Origin: Zea mays
Lineage: Eukaryota; Streptophyta; Magnoliopsida; Poales; Poaceae
Direction: 5' to 3'
Length of the DNA: 64,000 bases
NCBI RefSeq assembly: GCF_902167145.1
Contig: NC_050096.1
Location: forward strand, 269,598,622-269,662,621
Under the pieces are notes generated by a model. That model had not been told where the DNA came from, did not search any database, and saw only the letters and a list, made by a program, of their open reading frames with translations. The position numbers and the translations under genes are program-made. Numbering within the stretch: position 1 is the stretch's first letter; each line of letters starts with the position of its first letter. This document shows, piece after piece, positions 11,670-21,749 of this stretch.

Positions 11670-12109
11670 TGTTAGATTTACAGGATCTCTAAGAGTAGAT
11701 CAGCGGGGTAATCTGTATTCTATTGAGTAATTTCGGGTTCCTAATTTCTAGAACAAAACAGTATTAGATTGTTACCGTCGTTGGGAAGCGCAGGCGTGTT
11801 GGAGGATGTAGATCCGTCCGCCATCAGGTTCGTTGATGAAGGTTGATGCAGCGAGGTTGTCGACTGCGATGAACGGCGGTGTCTTCCCATCACTGGCTGC
11901 GCACCCTCTCAGATCGATGTTAGGGTTTTGTCGGTGGGGAGTACGGCTCTAGTGAAACACACCATCCGAGCCGCCGGCCCCCACCCTTTTATTTATAGCG
12001 CAGTGTGACAGGGGCCCACCAACCATATAGGGTTGGGCGCCCCCGATCAGGGCGCGATCAAAGGCCCAAGATGTCCGTTGGGCCCATCTTGGTGGAGATC
12101 AATCCAACA
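11670..12109 (-). repeat. T1 5' LTR
   Basis: 440 bp, pairs with 5691-6130. As the 5' LTR of a minus-strand element it should carry the promoter; an A/T-rich TATA-like stretch (reverse of TTTTATTTATAGC, about 11986-11998) fits. Confidence 0.93.
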
Positions 12110-12141
12110 CGGTTCACATAAAATAGCTCTAAGTCCACTAG

Positions 12142-12627
12142 TGTTGGGGTAGTAACCCCAGTACCAAGGCCCATGGATCAAGGGAAGGAAGAAGTCTGTT
12201 CGAACTAAGCTCATGCGAAACTCGGCCTGGATAGGCAGGCCACAAACACATGCCCCCACCTCCGCTTCGATATGAAGCAGGGGTCCAATGAACCGCAAAG
12301 AGATCGGGCGCACCTAAAGCTACTTCCTCCAGTCAAGCTAAAATACGCCAAGCTCAAGGATCGACCGGACCTCGTCAGTGTCAAAACCAACATCCCGCGG
12401 ATGAAGCCAACCCTCCACCGTAGAAGTTCGTCAGGGAAGTATGAATGTACGAGCGAACTACACGGCGTCATCTATCGATATATCTTATGGATAAGGTTAA
12501 CCAACCATGGGTGGTAACCACATTAGACAGCCATGCGGCGACTACATCGGCTTAGTCCTCCTATCGGGGTCAAAAGAACCCCAACCCCCATGTCAAGCCC
12601 TAAGGCACGCTTATGCATGCACTGCCC
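12142..12627 (+). repeat. T2 5' LTR, left part (split by T3)
   Basis: This starts at TGTTGGGG and runs to the T3 insertion. It continues at 57974 after one copy of the T3 target duplication TGCCC. Together the two parts make an LTR of about 928 bp ending TTGACA at 58415, followed by a primer-binding-site-like sequence. The left boundary is set only by the TG start, as no second T2 LTR is in the window. Confidence 0.55.
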
Positions 12628-13968
12628 TGTCGGCGTTTCGACCCCGGGGGGTCCCTGGACCGACGAGTAAAATTGTCGTTGCGTGTCCCAGCCCAGATGG
12701 GTTGGCGCGAGATGGAACACAAGGGGGGAAAACGTGGCTCGTGTTATCCTGCGCCAGGGGGATGCGCTCGTAGTAGGGGTTACAAGCGTTCGCGAGGGAG
12801 AGAGAGTGAGCCTGTTCGTCAGCCCGTCCTCCCGCGCGACCCTCCCGCATGAGGGCCCTGGACCTTCCTTTTATAGATGCAAGGAGAAGGTCCAGGTGTA
12901 CAATAGGGGTGTAGCTATGCGCTAACGTGTCCGGCAGAGAGGTGCATGAGCCCTGTGTACATGCCAACGTGGCTGTCGGAGAGGTGCTAGAGCCCTGTGT
13001 ACGCGGTATCGTGGCCGTCGGAGGAGCGCTTGAGCCCTGTAGAAGCACAGCTGTCGGGGCTGGTGGGACCTTGCTGATGTCTCCTTGCTTCCGTAGGAGG
13101 CTGAGAACCACCGTCGTCATGGACGCACGCGGGGAGCCATCATTACTTGTTACCAGGGCAAGCCTGGATGGGACGCCAGTCTTGTTCCCTCGTAGCCTGA
13201 GCTAGCTAGGGGTAGGGTAATGATGTATCCCCCGTGGCGTGGTCAGTCCGAGCCCAAGGTCGGGCGAGGCGGAGACTCCTCCTGAGGCCGAGGCCGGGGT
13301 CGGGCGAGGACGCGATTCCTCCCGAGGTCGAGGTTGAGGCCGAGCCCTGGGGTCGGGCGAGGCGGAGACCACCTTCCGAGGCCAAGGTTGAGGCTGAGCC
13401 CTGGGGTCGGGCGAGGCGGAGACCACCTCCTGAGGCCGAGGCCCAAGGTCGGGCGAGGCGGAGCTTCCTGTTACGCCTGAGGCTGAACTTAGCTGTTGTC
13501 AGCCTCACTCTGGCGGGTGGCACAACAGTCGGAGCGGGGCGAGCGGCGCTGTTTTCCTGTCAGGTCAGTCAGTGGAAGGGCGAAGTGACTACGGTCACTT
13601 TGACCTTGCCGACTGAGGCACATGTCACAGGATAAGGTGTCAGGCGATCCTCGCATTGAATGCGCCTGCGATACGGTCGGTTGGTGAGGCGATTTGGCCA
13701 AGGTTGCTTCACTACGAAGCATGCCCGAGCTGGGCTTCAGGCGAGTCGAGGGTGCGCCCGTTGCTTGAGGGGGCCCTCGGGCGAGGCGTGAATTCATTTG
13801 GGACTACTGTTCCAGCCCGAGGCTAGGCTCGGGCGAGGCGAGATCGCGTCCCTTGAGTAGACGAAGCCTTGACCTGAATCGTGTCCATCAGTCTCTGCAG
13901 CTTGTGCTGATGGTGGCTACCAGCCGTGTTTAGGAGTGTTGGGGTACCCCTAATTACGGTACCCGACA
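12628..13968 (-). repeat. T3 3' LTR (1341 bp)
   Basis: Pairs with 56520-57968. It is 108 bp shorter because it has two rather than four copies of a 54-bp tandem unit (13345-13398, 13399-13452). The two LTRs otherwise differ at roughly 3% of positions, counted by eye. Confidence 0.93.
13345..13452. repeat. 54-bp tandem repeat, 2 copies, in T3 3' LTR
   Basis: Units begin CCCTGGGGTCGGGCGAGGCG at 13345 and 13399. A degenerate unit flanks each side. The sister LTR has four copies (57236-57451). Confidence 0.85.
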
Positions 13969-13984
13969 GTAGCCCCCGAGCCTC
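13969..13984 (-). other. T3 polypurine tract
   Basis: The minus strand reads GAGGCTCGGGGGCTAC directly before the 3' LTR; purine-rich as expected. Confidence 0.7.
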
Positions 13985-14700
13985 AAAGGGAGTGTTGGTA
14001 CTCGCTTGGAGGCTTTGCCGCACTTTTTTGCGAGGGGACCGGCCTTTCTCGGTTACACTTTGTTCCGGTGGGTGCGCGCGAGCGCACCCGCCGGGTGTAG
14101 CCCCCGAGGCCTCGGAGGAGTGGTTTGACTCCTCTGAGGTCTTAATGCATTTCGCGATGGCTCGGTCGGTCTGGTTGTTCCCTCATGCGACCTGATTGTA
14201 GCCCGGGTGCATGGTCAGGTTCTGAGTTTTCAGGCTGGTTTGTTGACGCTGTCAACGGTTTGGCCGTAGCCGGGTTTGCGAGAGCAGCCCCCGAGCCTCT
14301 GCACGGGGCGAGAGGACGATCAAGGACTGTCTCGACTTTTATCATACGCCCCTTAGTCGCCTTTCCACAAGGAGGAAGGGGGAAAGCGCCATGTTGCCCT
14401 CGGAGGGCGCCGAACATGGTGTCTCCAGTGAGTTGCTAACGGGTGATCCGAGTGGACGCACCGTGCCCTGTTCGATAAGGATCGGCTAGTGGCCTAGAGG
14501 CGCGCTCCAAAAGTACCTACATGTGATTTGCCGGACACGGACCCGTTCGATAGGGTCCGAGGGCTCGATGCCTCCCTCTGGTGGGATTTCGTTACAAAAT
14601 CGCTCCTGCTGGTCTCGGAAATGTCCTAGGGTACCTCGGGAGTGTAGCCCGAGCCTCGGCCATGTAACATACATACCCAGAGTCATCCCTCGCTCTGCAT

Positions 14701-14930
14701 GCTCTGGAGCGGCTGTCGAACCCTTCCGAGGGGCCAGCCTTCGAACCCCTGATCAGTAGTGGGCGCGGAGCCCGAGTGCTCTGAGGCGGCTGTCAAACCC
14801 TTCCGAGGGGCCAGCCTTCGAACCTCTGATCAGTAATGAGCCTGAAGCCCGAGTACTCTGGGACGGCTGTCGAATCCTTCTGAAGGGCCAGCCTTCGAAC
14901 CCCTGATCAGTAGGAGGGCTCGGGGCCCGC
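14701..14930. repeat. 77-bp tandem repeat, 3 copies
   Basis: Units 14701-14777, 14778-14854 and 14855-14930 share GGGCCAGCCTTCGAAC and CTGATCAGTA. Copy 3 is the most diverged. It lies in the T3 3' region. Confidence 0.85.
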
Positions 14931-16834
14931 TTCCTTCGCAGAGAAGGATCCCTTTCGAAATATCCCCTTTCCCGGTCCCTGTAGCAAGAGAGAGAAAGGG
15001 GAAGAGGAAAAGGATATGAATTTAAACGGTGTGGCGCACCTTTTTTTGACGCGGTCATCATGGCGGAGGTGAAACGACGCCTGCTTCGCCTGCCAAAGGC
15101 GTCGCTTGCCCTACCGCAGAGTTAATGCGACGGGACGGGTGGTTCGCGGGGCGGCCGCATGCGCGAGCCGTTCGAGGAACGGAACACGGGCGCGTCGTCT
15201 TCACGCCGTGGGAGAGGGCTCCCCTACTGCTCCAGGAGGGGACATGAACCTGCAGACGATTTGACCGCCGCTTCTGCTCGTCTGCTGCCACCATTACCGT
15301 CGGTCCACTTTTGGCCATATCAATCCTCGCGCCTCCTCCCGCGGTTGACTGACCCGTGATCGATGTGCTTGATTGGCACTGTTGGGCCATGCGCAGGGGT
15401 GCCTCGAGTCACGGCACCGGTTCCGCAATCGAGGAGGCGTGGCATTGGCGCGAGTGGCGGTGCAGTTGCTTGCACGTATTAACCGGCGCGCCAGTTACAC
15501 GGCGTGTGGGCCTGGGCCTCCATGCTGGATGCGACAAAGCCGAATGGGTGCGCCCTCGTGGTGCGGTTGTACGCCACCTGCATGGCGGTCCGCCCTTTTG
15601 ACCGCTGGTTTCGGCGAGGATGGAGGAGTGCTTGTAACCGCGGGCGGTTACACGCTCCACGTGCGGCGGTTTGGCTTCTTCCGTTTCGGTTTAGCTTGCA
15701 TGACGCGTGGGACCCAGCCCCCATGTCATAGGGGGAGGACCTTGGAGCACGTCGGTGAAGACGTTGCCCGTGACGCTTGAGGACGCGAGTGGGGAGAGCC
15801 GCCTTTAAAAAGGGATCGATCCCCTGGGCGGTAGCCATGCCTTCGCACTCCCCTCATGCATCGCGCCCTTCCACCTTCCGAGCCCCCGGATGGGGAGCAC
15901 CCGCGTTGCCTTCGGCTTGCTGCCGTTGGAGGAGCGCGACATCGCTGGGGTTGGCATTCTTCAGCCATCGCTCGGCTTCAAGGATTTTCATCATGCAGCC
16001 CGGCTGCATTCCCTCACCAATGGTCATCCAGGATGATGACCACCAGTTCGATGGTGGGGAGAAGCAAGCCGGGCTGCGGCCTCTGCCCCGCCCTCAGCTT
16101 CAAGGATCTTCATCATCCTTGCTGGGGAGGAGGGCGGGGCAGGTTGGGGCCTGTCTCCACGTGAGCAGCGGCCTGCTCCTTCCCTCGGCATCCGGGGGAG
16201 GAAGACATCCTCTAGCTCTGCGGAGGAGGCGTCCTCCAGCCATGCGGGGGAAGGCGAACTGCTGCTACCTGGCCAGGGTGCAGCATTCTGTCCTCCGTCT
16301 GGGCGACTGTGGCTGGCTGCACCGGGGGGTCGCACAACACGTAGTACGCCGCGAGGGCGGTACTCGTGTTCTGGGACGGTCCCGTTCTCGTTCTCGTGTC
16401 GAGAACGGGAGTGAGGACCTGTCGATGCGCTTTGGGGCGGCCGCCGCTCGTTGGTGCGGTGTTGGTGGGCAGGTGGCCGCTGTCGTCGGTACTGAGGTGG
16501 TGGCAGCCGGAGAAGGTTTCTTCGCCGACGGCACCGTCAGTGCCACCTACGCTCCGGGCCTCCGGCTCTTTGGCTTTAATGGCTGGTTCTCGTCCCTCGC
16601 GAGGGGACGTGAACGAGGGCCTTCCAGCGGTAGCGTTCGCCCTGGGGGCATCGCTGCTGTTGTCTTGCCGTCCGAGACGGAGGTCGTTGTCGCGCTGTTG
16701 GTGCTGCGGTCGCCGGCGAGCTACCCGTAGTTTGTTGTCCCGCATGCCCTCTGGTGTGGAGGTTGTTCATACCCGCGGGAGTGGAACCGGAGTTCCGTTT
16801 GTAATGGCACCCTGAGTATGGGTGTATGTTCATT

Positions 16835-18010
16835 GTGGCTGTCGAGGCCTGAACATCTGGGTATTTGGGCGTGAAGCTGTGTTTCTTCCTCATTTCGAGC
16901 ACTAGGACTCGCCTGTCGGCTAGCTAAACCGCTTAACCGAGTGTGAGTTGCCCTGCGCGGAAGGTGACGAGTGAGGTATCCGTATCCCGGAGGCGTAGGA
17001 GTCCCTCAGCTCGGTCGGCCTTGCCGCTCAAGGCTTCCCTTGCTCAGTTTGAGAACCTTCGGCCGCTCAGCGATGAGCTGGATCCGGAGGCTGCGGTGTC
17101 GGCGTGGACAGAGGCAGAGTCGGCTCAAAAAGAGGCTTCGTCGGCCCGGGAGCGGGTGGCTTCCCAGGCTAAGGAGGTGCAGCATCGGCGGCTGGAGCCT
17201 GGCCAGGTCATCCGTGAGTGGGACCAACCTCGGAGTCATGCTGCCGAGGCCGTGAGCCGGGCTGATGTCCTCGGGGGACAGCTGGCTGAGGCTACGGAGC
17301 GGCCAGCCGAGGTGTCCGCTCGGGCCGGGACCCTGGAGGAGACCCTAGCTGCGATGGCCCAAGCGCGGTGCTGACGTCCTCCTTCGAGGTGGAGATCCTT
17401 CCGCCCGTGTCGCCGTCCGAGGCCAGGTCAGATCCCGCCGAAGGCGGAAACGACGCCGAGGGTGCTGCCGCTCCCTCTGTCGATGTCTGGACCTGCAGGA
17501 ACAGTTTGTCTGTAGTATGCGTATGTTTTCGCGACCGTCGAGGCCCAAACATCTTATTGTCGTATTATAAAGCTGCGTTTTCTTTCCTCTTGTTTCGAGT
17601 ATCAGGACTTGTTCGTCGGTAGCAGAATCGCTTATCCGAGCGAGAGTTACTTTTCGCGGAAGGTGATGAGTGAGGTATCCGTATCCCGGAGGCGTAGGAG
17701 TCCCTCGGCTCGGTCGGCCTTCCCGCTTACGTGCACTCTTACTCGTTCGTAGGATTCTGTTATCGATATAGTCGAGAAGGCACGAAAATCGTTCTGGCAG
17801 AAATGTTTTCGAGCGTTAGGACTTGTTCGGCAGCAGAATCGCTTATCCGAGCGTGAGTTACTTATCGCGGAAGGTGATGAGTGAGGTATCCGTATCCCGG
17901 AGGCGTAGGAGTCCCTCGGCTCGGTCGGCCTTGCCGCTTACGTGTACTCCCGTCGTTTTCAGGACCCCGCTATCGAAGCAGTCGAAAAGCGCGAAAGATG
18001 TTCTGGCAAA
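16835..18010. repeat. imperfect ~200-bp direct repeat, 3 copies
   Basis: Copies lie at about 16835-17030, 17530-17790 and 17791-18010. The best-conserved core, about 75 bp, begins AAGGTGA.GAGTGAGGTATC at 16961, 17660 and 17871. Copies 2 and 3 are adjacent; copy 1 is separated by the coiled-coil-like frame. Confidence 0.75.
17038..17374 (+). pseudogene. fragment of a plus-strand, coiled-coil-like reading frame antisense to T3
   Basis: About 110 codons rich in Ala, Glu, Arg, Gln and Leu (for example AESAQKEASSARERVASQAK), with the heptad-like spacing of a coiled coil, ending at TGA 17372-17374. It runs opposite to T3 gag-pol, in the region between integrase and 3' LTR. Tat-lineage elements are known to carry an extra antisense ORF in that position; identity with it here is inference. 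The upstream end is not resolved: the frame runs into the direct-repeat core at 16961, so only the part after about 17038 looks coding. It could also be an accidental frame in GC-rich DNA. Confidence 0.4.
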
Positions 18011-18170
18011 AGACTTTTTTCGAGGAAAATTTTGACGCAGAGGGGGTTCCCCCCTTCTAGCCCCCGAGGGAGGGTCGGGTTTTGCCGAGGCAAGGCTGAC
18101 CCTTCCTTGACGGTTAGACTTTATTTTTGTAGGTAAAGAAAACGAGGTATATGAACGACTTGAAAACAAC

Positions 18171-19511
18171 TTAAGGGTAGAAGCGACGTAGCTGTCGGAT
18201 GTTCCAAGCGTTGCTGTAGACCTCGCCTTGATCGTTGGCCGGCTTGTATGTCCCGGGCTTCAAAATCTTGGTGTTGATGAACGGCCCTTCCCAGGGAGGA
18301 GTAAGCTTGTGGTGCCCTCGGGCGTCTTGCCGCAGCCGAAGTACCAAGTCTCCCACCTGGAAGTCTCGGGGCCGAACCCATAGGGCGTGATAGCGTCGCA
18401 GAGACTGCTGATACCGCGCCGAGTGTAGTAAGGCCATGTCCCGAGCCTCTTCCAGCTGGTCCAGTGAGTCTTCTCGGCCGGTCTGGTTGCTTCGGTCGTC
18501 GTACGCCATTGTCCTTGGGGAACCATATTCTAAGTCTGTGGGTAAGATAGCATCGGCCCCATAGACTAGAAAGAACGGCGAGAAACCCATGGCTCGGCTT
18601 GGCGTCGTCCTCAGACTCCAGAACACCGAGGGTAGCTCTTTCATCCATCGCTTGCTGAACTTGTTGAGGTCGTTGTAGATCCTCGGTTTAAGTCCCTGCA
18701 GAAGCATACCATTGGCACGCTCCACCTGCCCATTCGTCATGGGGTGAGCTACAGCGGCCCAGTCCACACGGATGTGGTGGTCCTCGCAGAAGTCTAGGAA
18801 CTTCTTCCCAGTGAACTGGGTGCCATTGTCGGTGATGATGGAGTTCGGGACCCCAAAGCGATGGATGATGTTGGTGAAGAACGCCACCGCCTGCTTGGAC
18901 CTGATGCTGGTTAGGGGTCGGACCTCAATCCACTTGGAGAATTTGTCGATGGCGACCAGCAGGTGCGAGAAGCCCCCAGGTGCCTTCTGCAAGGGACCGA
19001 CGAGGTCCAGACCCCACACAGCAAACGACCAGGTGATGGGTATTGTCTGCAGGGCCTGAGCGGGCAGGTGTGTCTGTCTCGTGTAGAATTGACACCCTTG
19101 GCAGGAGCGTACAATCCTAGTGGCGTCGGCCACCGCGGTCGGCCAGTAGAAGCCTTGTCGGAAGGCGTTCCCAATGAGGGCTCGAGGTGCTGCATGGTGA
19201 CCGCAAGCCCCCGAGTGTATCTCTTGCAATAGCTCCTGTCCTTCGGTGACGGATATGCATCGTTGGGGAATGCCTGAGGGGCTGCGGTGGTAGAGCTCCT
19301 TTTTATCACCCAGTAAGACGAACGACTTCGCACGCCGCGCCAGTCGCTGAGCTTCGGCCTTGTCGAGGGGTAGCTCTCCTCGGTGGAGATATTGCAGGTA
19401 CGGGGTCTGCCAGTTTCGATTAGGCGTGACCCCATTCCGCTCTCCCTCGACGCGCAGTGCCTCACCCTCGACGGCCGGGGATACCTCGGGCTAGGCCGAG
19501 GCCTCCTCGGG
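18171..19511 (-). pseudogene. T3 pol: linker and integrase
   Basis: From 19229 down the frame is open for about 352 codons. It contains the HHCC zinc region (HSGACGHH...CQGCQFY), the catalytic core with Asp in GLDLVGP, Asp in ITDNGTQF and Glu in GQVERANGML, and the Gypsy C-terminal domain ending at 18171. The integrase itself looks undamaged. Upstream, in the linker, two in-frame TAG codons (19512-19514 and 19491-19493) lie in a duplicated 21-bp unit and separate it from RNase H. Integrase joins element cDNA to chromosomal DNA; here it could only be made by reinitiation. Confidence 0.85.
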
Positions 19512-21749
19512 CTAGGCCGAGGCCTCCTCGGGCTTGGGCGTGTCGTCGGTCTTGACGGAGGGTTGATGTATGTCTCTGGAGAAGACGTCCGGGGGAACCG
19601 TTGTCCGCCCCAAGGCTATTTTAGCTAGCTCATCCACAGTCTCATTGTATCGTCGAGCGATGTGGTTGAGCTCGAGCCCGTAGAACTTGTCTTCCAGACG
19701 CCGAACTTCGTCGCAGTAGGCCTCCATCTTCCGGACGCGACAGTGGGAGTTCTTCATTACTTGGTCAATGACAAGCTGCGAGTCGCCACGGGCGTCGAGG
19801 CGCCGAACCCCTAGCTCGATGGCGATGTGCAACCCAATAACCAGAGCCTCGTACTCGGCCACGTTGTTTTACGCCGGGAAATGGAGGCGCGGCACGTAGC
19901 GGAGATGTTTCCCGAGGGGTGAGATGAAGAGCAGGCCCGCGCCGGCTCCTGTTTTCATCAGCGAGCCATCGAAGTACATGGTCCAGAGTTCCGGTTGGAT
20001 CGGAGCTGTTGGCAGTTGGGTGTCGACCCATTCAGCCACAAAGTCCACCAAGACTTGAGACTTTATGGCCTTCCGAGGAGCGAACGAGATTGTCTCACCC
20101 ATGATCTCCACCGTCCACTTTGCTATCCTACCCGAGGCCTCTCGGCACTGGATGATCTCCCCCAGGGGGAAGGATGACACCACAGTCACCGGATGAGACT
20201 CGAAGTAGTGTCGCAACTTTCGCCGCGTCAGAATTACTGCGTACAATAGCTTCTGAATTTTGTGGGTAGCGAATCTTGGTCTCGGATAGCACTTCACTGA
20301 TGAAGTAGACCGGCCTATGGACGAGCAGTGCATGCCCTTCTTCTCGTCTCTCGACTACGATCGCGACGCTGACCACCTGAGTGGTTGCGGCTACGTAGAT
20401 CAAGAGGGCTTCTCCTGCAGCGGGGGGCACCAAGATGGGCGCGTTTGTAAGAAGTGCCTCTAAGTTTCTGAGGGCTTCCTCAGCCTCGGGGGTCCAAGTG
20501 AAGCGCTCGGCCTTCCTTAAGAGGCGGTACAGGGGTAGGCCTTTTTCGCCGAGGCGAGAGATGAAGCGGCTCAGAGCCACAAGGCATCCCATGACCCTCT
20601 GTACTCCTTTCAAATCTTTGATAGGCCCCATGTTGGTGATGTCCGTGATTTTCTCTGGGTTGGCCTCGATGCCCCGCTCGGAGACGATGAACCCCAGGAG
20701 CATGCCTCGGGGGACTCCGAAGACACACTTCTCGGGATTGAGTTTCACGCCCTTCGCTCTCAGACACTTGAATGTCGTTTCAAGGTCAGAGAGGAGGTCG
20801 GAGGCTTTCCTCGTCTTGACAACGATGTCATCGACGTAAGCCTCGACCGTTCGGCCGATGTGCTCTCCGAACACGTGGTTCATGCACCTTTGGTATGTTG
20901 CACCTGCATTCTTCAAGCCAAATGGCATAGTAGTATAGCAGTACATGCCAAAAGGTGTGATGAAAGAAGTCGCGAGCTGGTCAGACTCTTTCATCTTGAT
21001 TTGGTGATACCCTGAGTAGGCGTCGAGGAATGACAGGGTTTCGCACCCAGCAGTGGAGTCCACAATCTGATCGATGCGAGGCAGAGGGCAGGGAACCTTC
21101 AGACATGCTTTGTTTAGACCAGTGTAGTCTACACACATCCTCCATTTCCCACCTTTCTTTTTCACAAGCACAGGGTTGGCTAACCATTCAGGATGGAATA
21201 CCTCTTTGATTAACCCTGCAGCCATCAGCTTATGGATTTCCTCGCCTATGGCTCTGCACTTTTCTTCATCGAAACGGCATAGAGGCTGCTTCACGGGTCG
21301 GGCATCGGCTCGGATATTCAGTGAGTGCTCGGCGACATCCCTCGGTATGCCGGGCATGTCCGAGGGACTCCACGCAAACACCTCGGCGTTCACGCGGAGA
21401 AAGTCGACGAGCACTGCTTCCAATTTGGGGTTGAGCTCGGAGCCGATCCGGACTTGCTTGCAGGCGTCGTTGCTGGGGTCGAGAGGGACGGACTTAACCG
21501 CCTCAGCTGGTTTGAAATTGCCGACGTGGCGCTTCGCACCTGGCACCTCCTTGGAGAGGCACTCCAGGTCAGCGATGAGGGCCTCGGACTCGGCGAGGGC
21601 CTCAGCGTACTCCACGCACTCCACATCGCATTCGTACGCGTGTCGGTACGTGGATCCGACGGTGATGACCCCGTTGGGGCCCGGCATCTTGAGCTTGAGG
21701 TAGGTGTAGTTGGGGACAACCATGAACTTGGCGTAGCACGGTCTCCCCA
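19512..21749 (-). pseudogene. T3 pol: reverse transcriptase and RNase H, disrupted
   Basis: The frame enters at 21749, directly at the T4 insertion, with GRPCYAKFMVV. Reverse transcriptase follows with FLDAYSGYHQI and the YVDD box (AYVDDIVVKT, near 20825-20850). A frameshift lies near 20255-20265. After it the other frame continues through RNase H, including an FDGSL motif near 19970 and an in-frame TAA at 19869-19871, and on through the second RNase H half (MAEYEALVIG, DARGDSQLV) to the TAG at 19512. The protease half lies 32 kb away at 53573-54842 because T4 is inserted between. This assignment is firm: the residues on either side of T4 join as one conserved Gypsy protease-to-RT segment. 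Confidence 0.9.

Larger units (their letters stand above)
5691..12109 (-). mobile_element. T1: complete Ty1/Copia LTR retrotransposon
   Basis: Two 440-bp LTRs (5691-6130 and 11670-12109) begin TGTTAG and end CCAACA. The 5-bp target duplication CGGTT is at 5686-5690 and 12110-12114. Order on the minus strand is LTR, primer binding site, 1.1-kb leader, one gag-pol frame, polypurine tract, LTR. By eye the LTRs differ at two positions (near 5929 and 5957 against 11889 and 11917), about 0.5%, implying a recent insertion. The frame is intact, so the element could be autonomous. Confidence 0.96.
13985..18170 (-). other. T3 long 3' region between integrase and 3' LTR
   Basis: About 4.2 kb without gag-pol coding. 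It is GC-rich and holds a 77-bp triple tandem repeat (14701-14930), three imperfect copies of a ~200-bp block (16835-18010), and plus-strand frames antisense to the element, including a coiled-coil-like one at 17038-17374. The 317-codon plus-strand frame at 15777-16730 looks like GC-rich frame openness with no recognisable domain, so it is not called as a gene. Confidence 0.7.

Noticed and set aside
12115..12141. T2 target duplication at its left end
   Set aside because: The other end of T2 is outside the window, so the flank cannot be tested.
15777..16730. Plus-strand frame of 317 codons in the T3 3' region
   Set aside because: It lacks a recognisable domain, has irregular composition and overlaps equally open frames on the other strand. 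It might be part of an antisense gene, but not enough to call.
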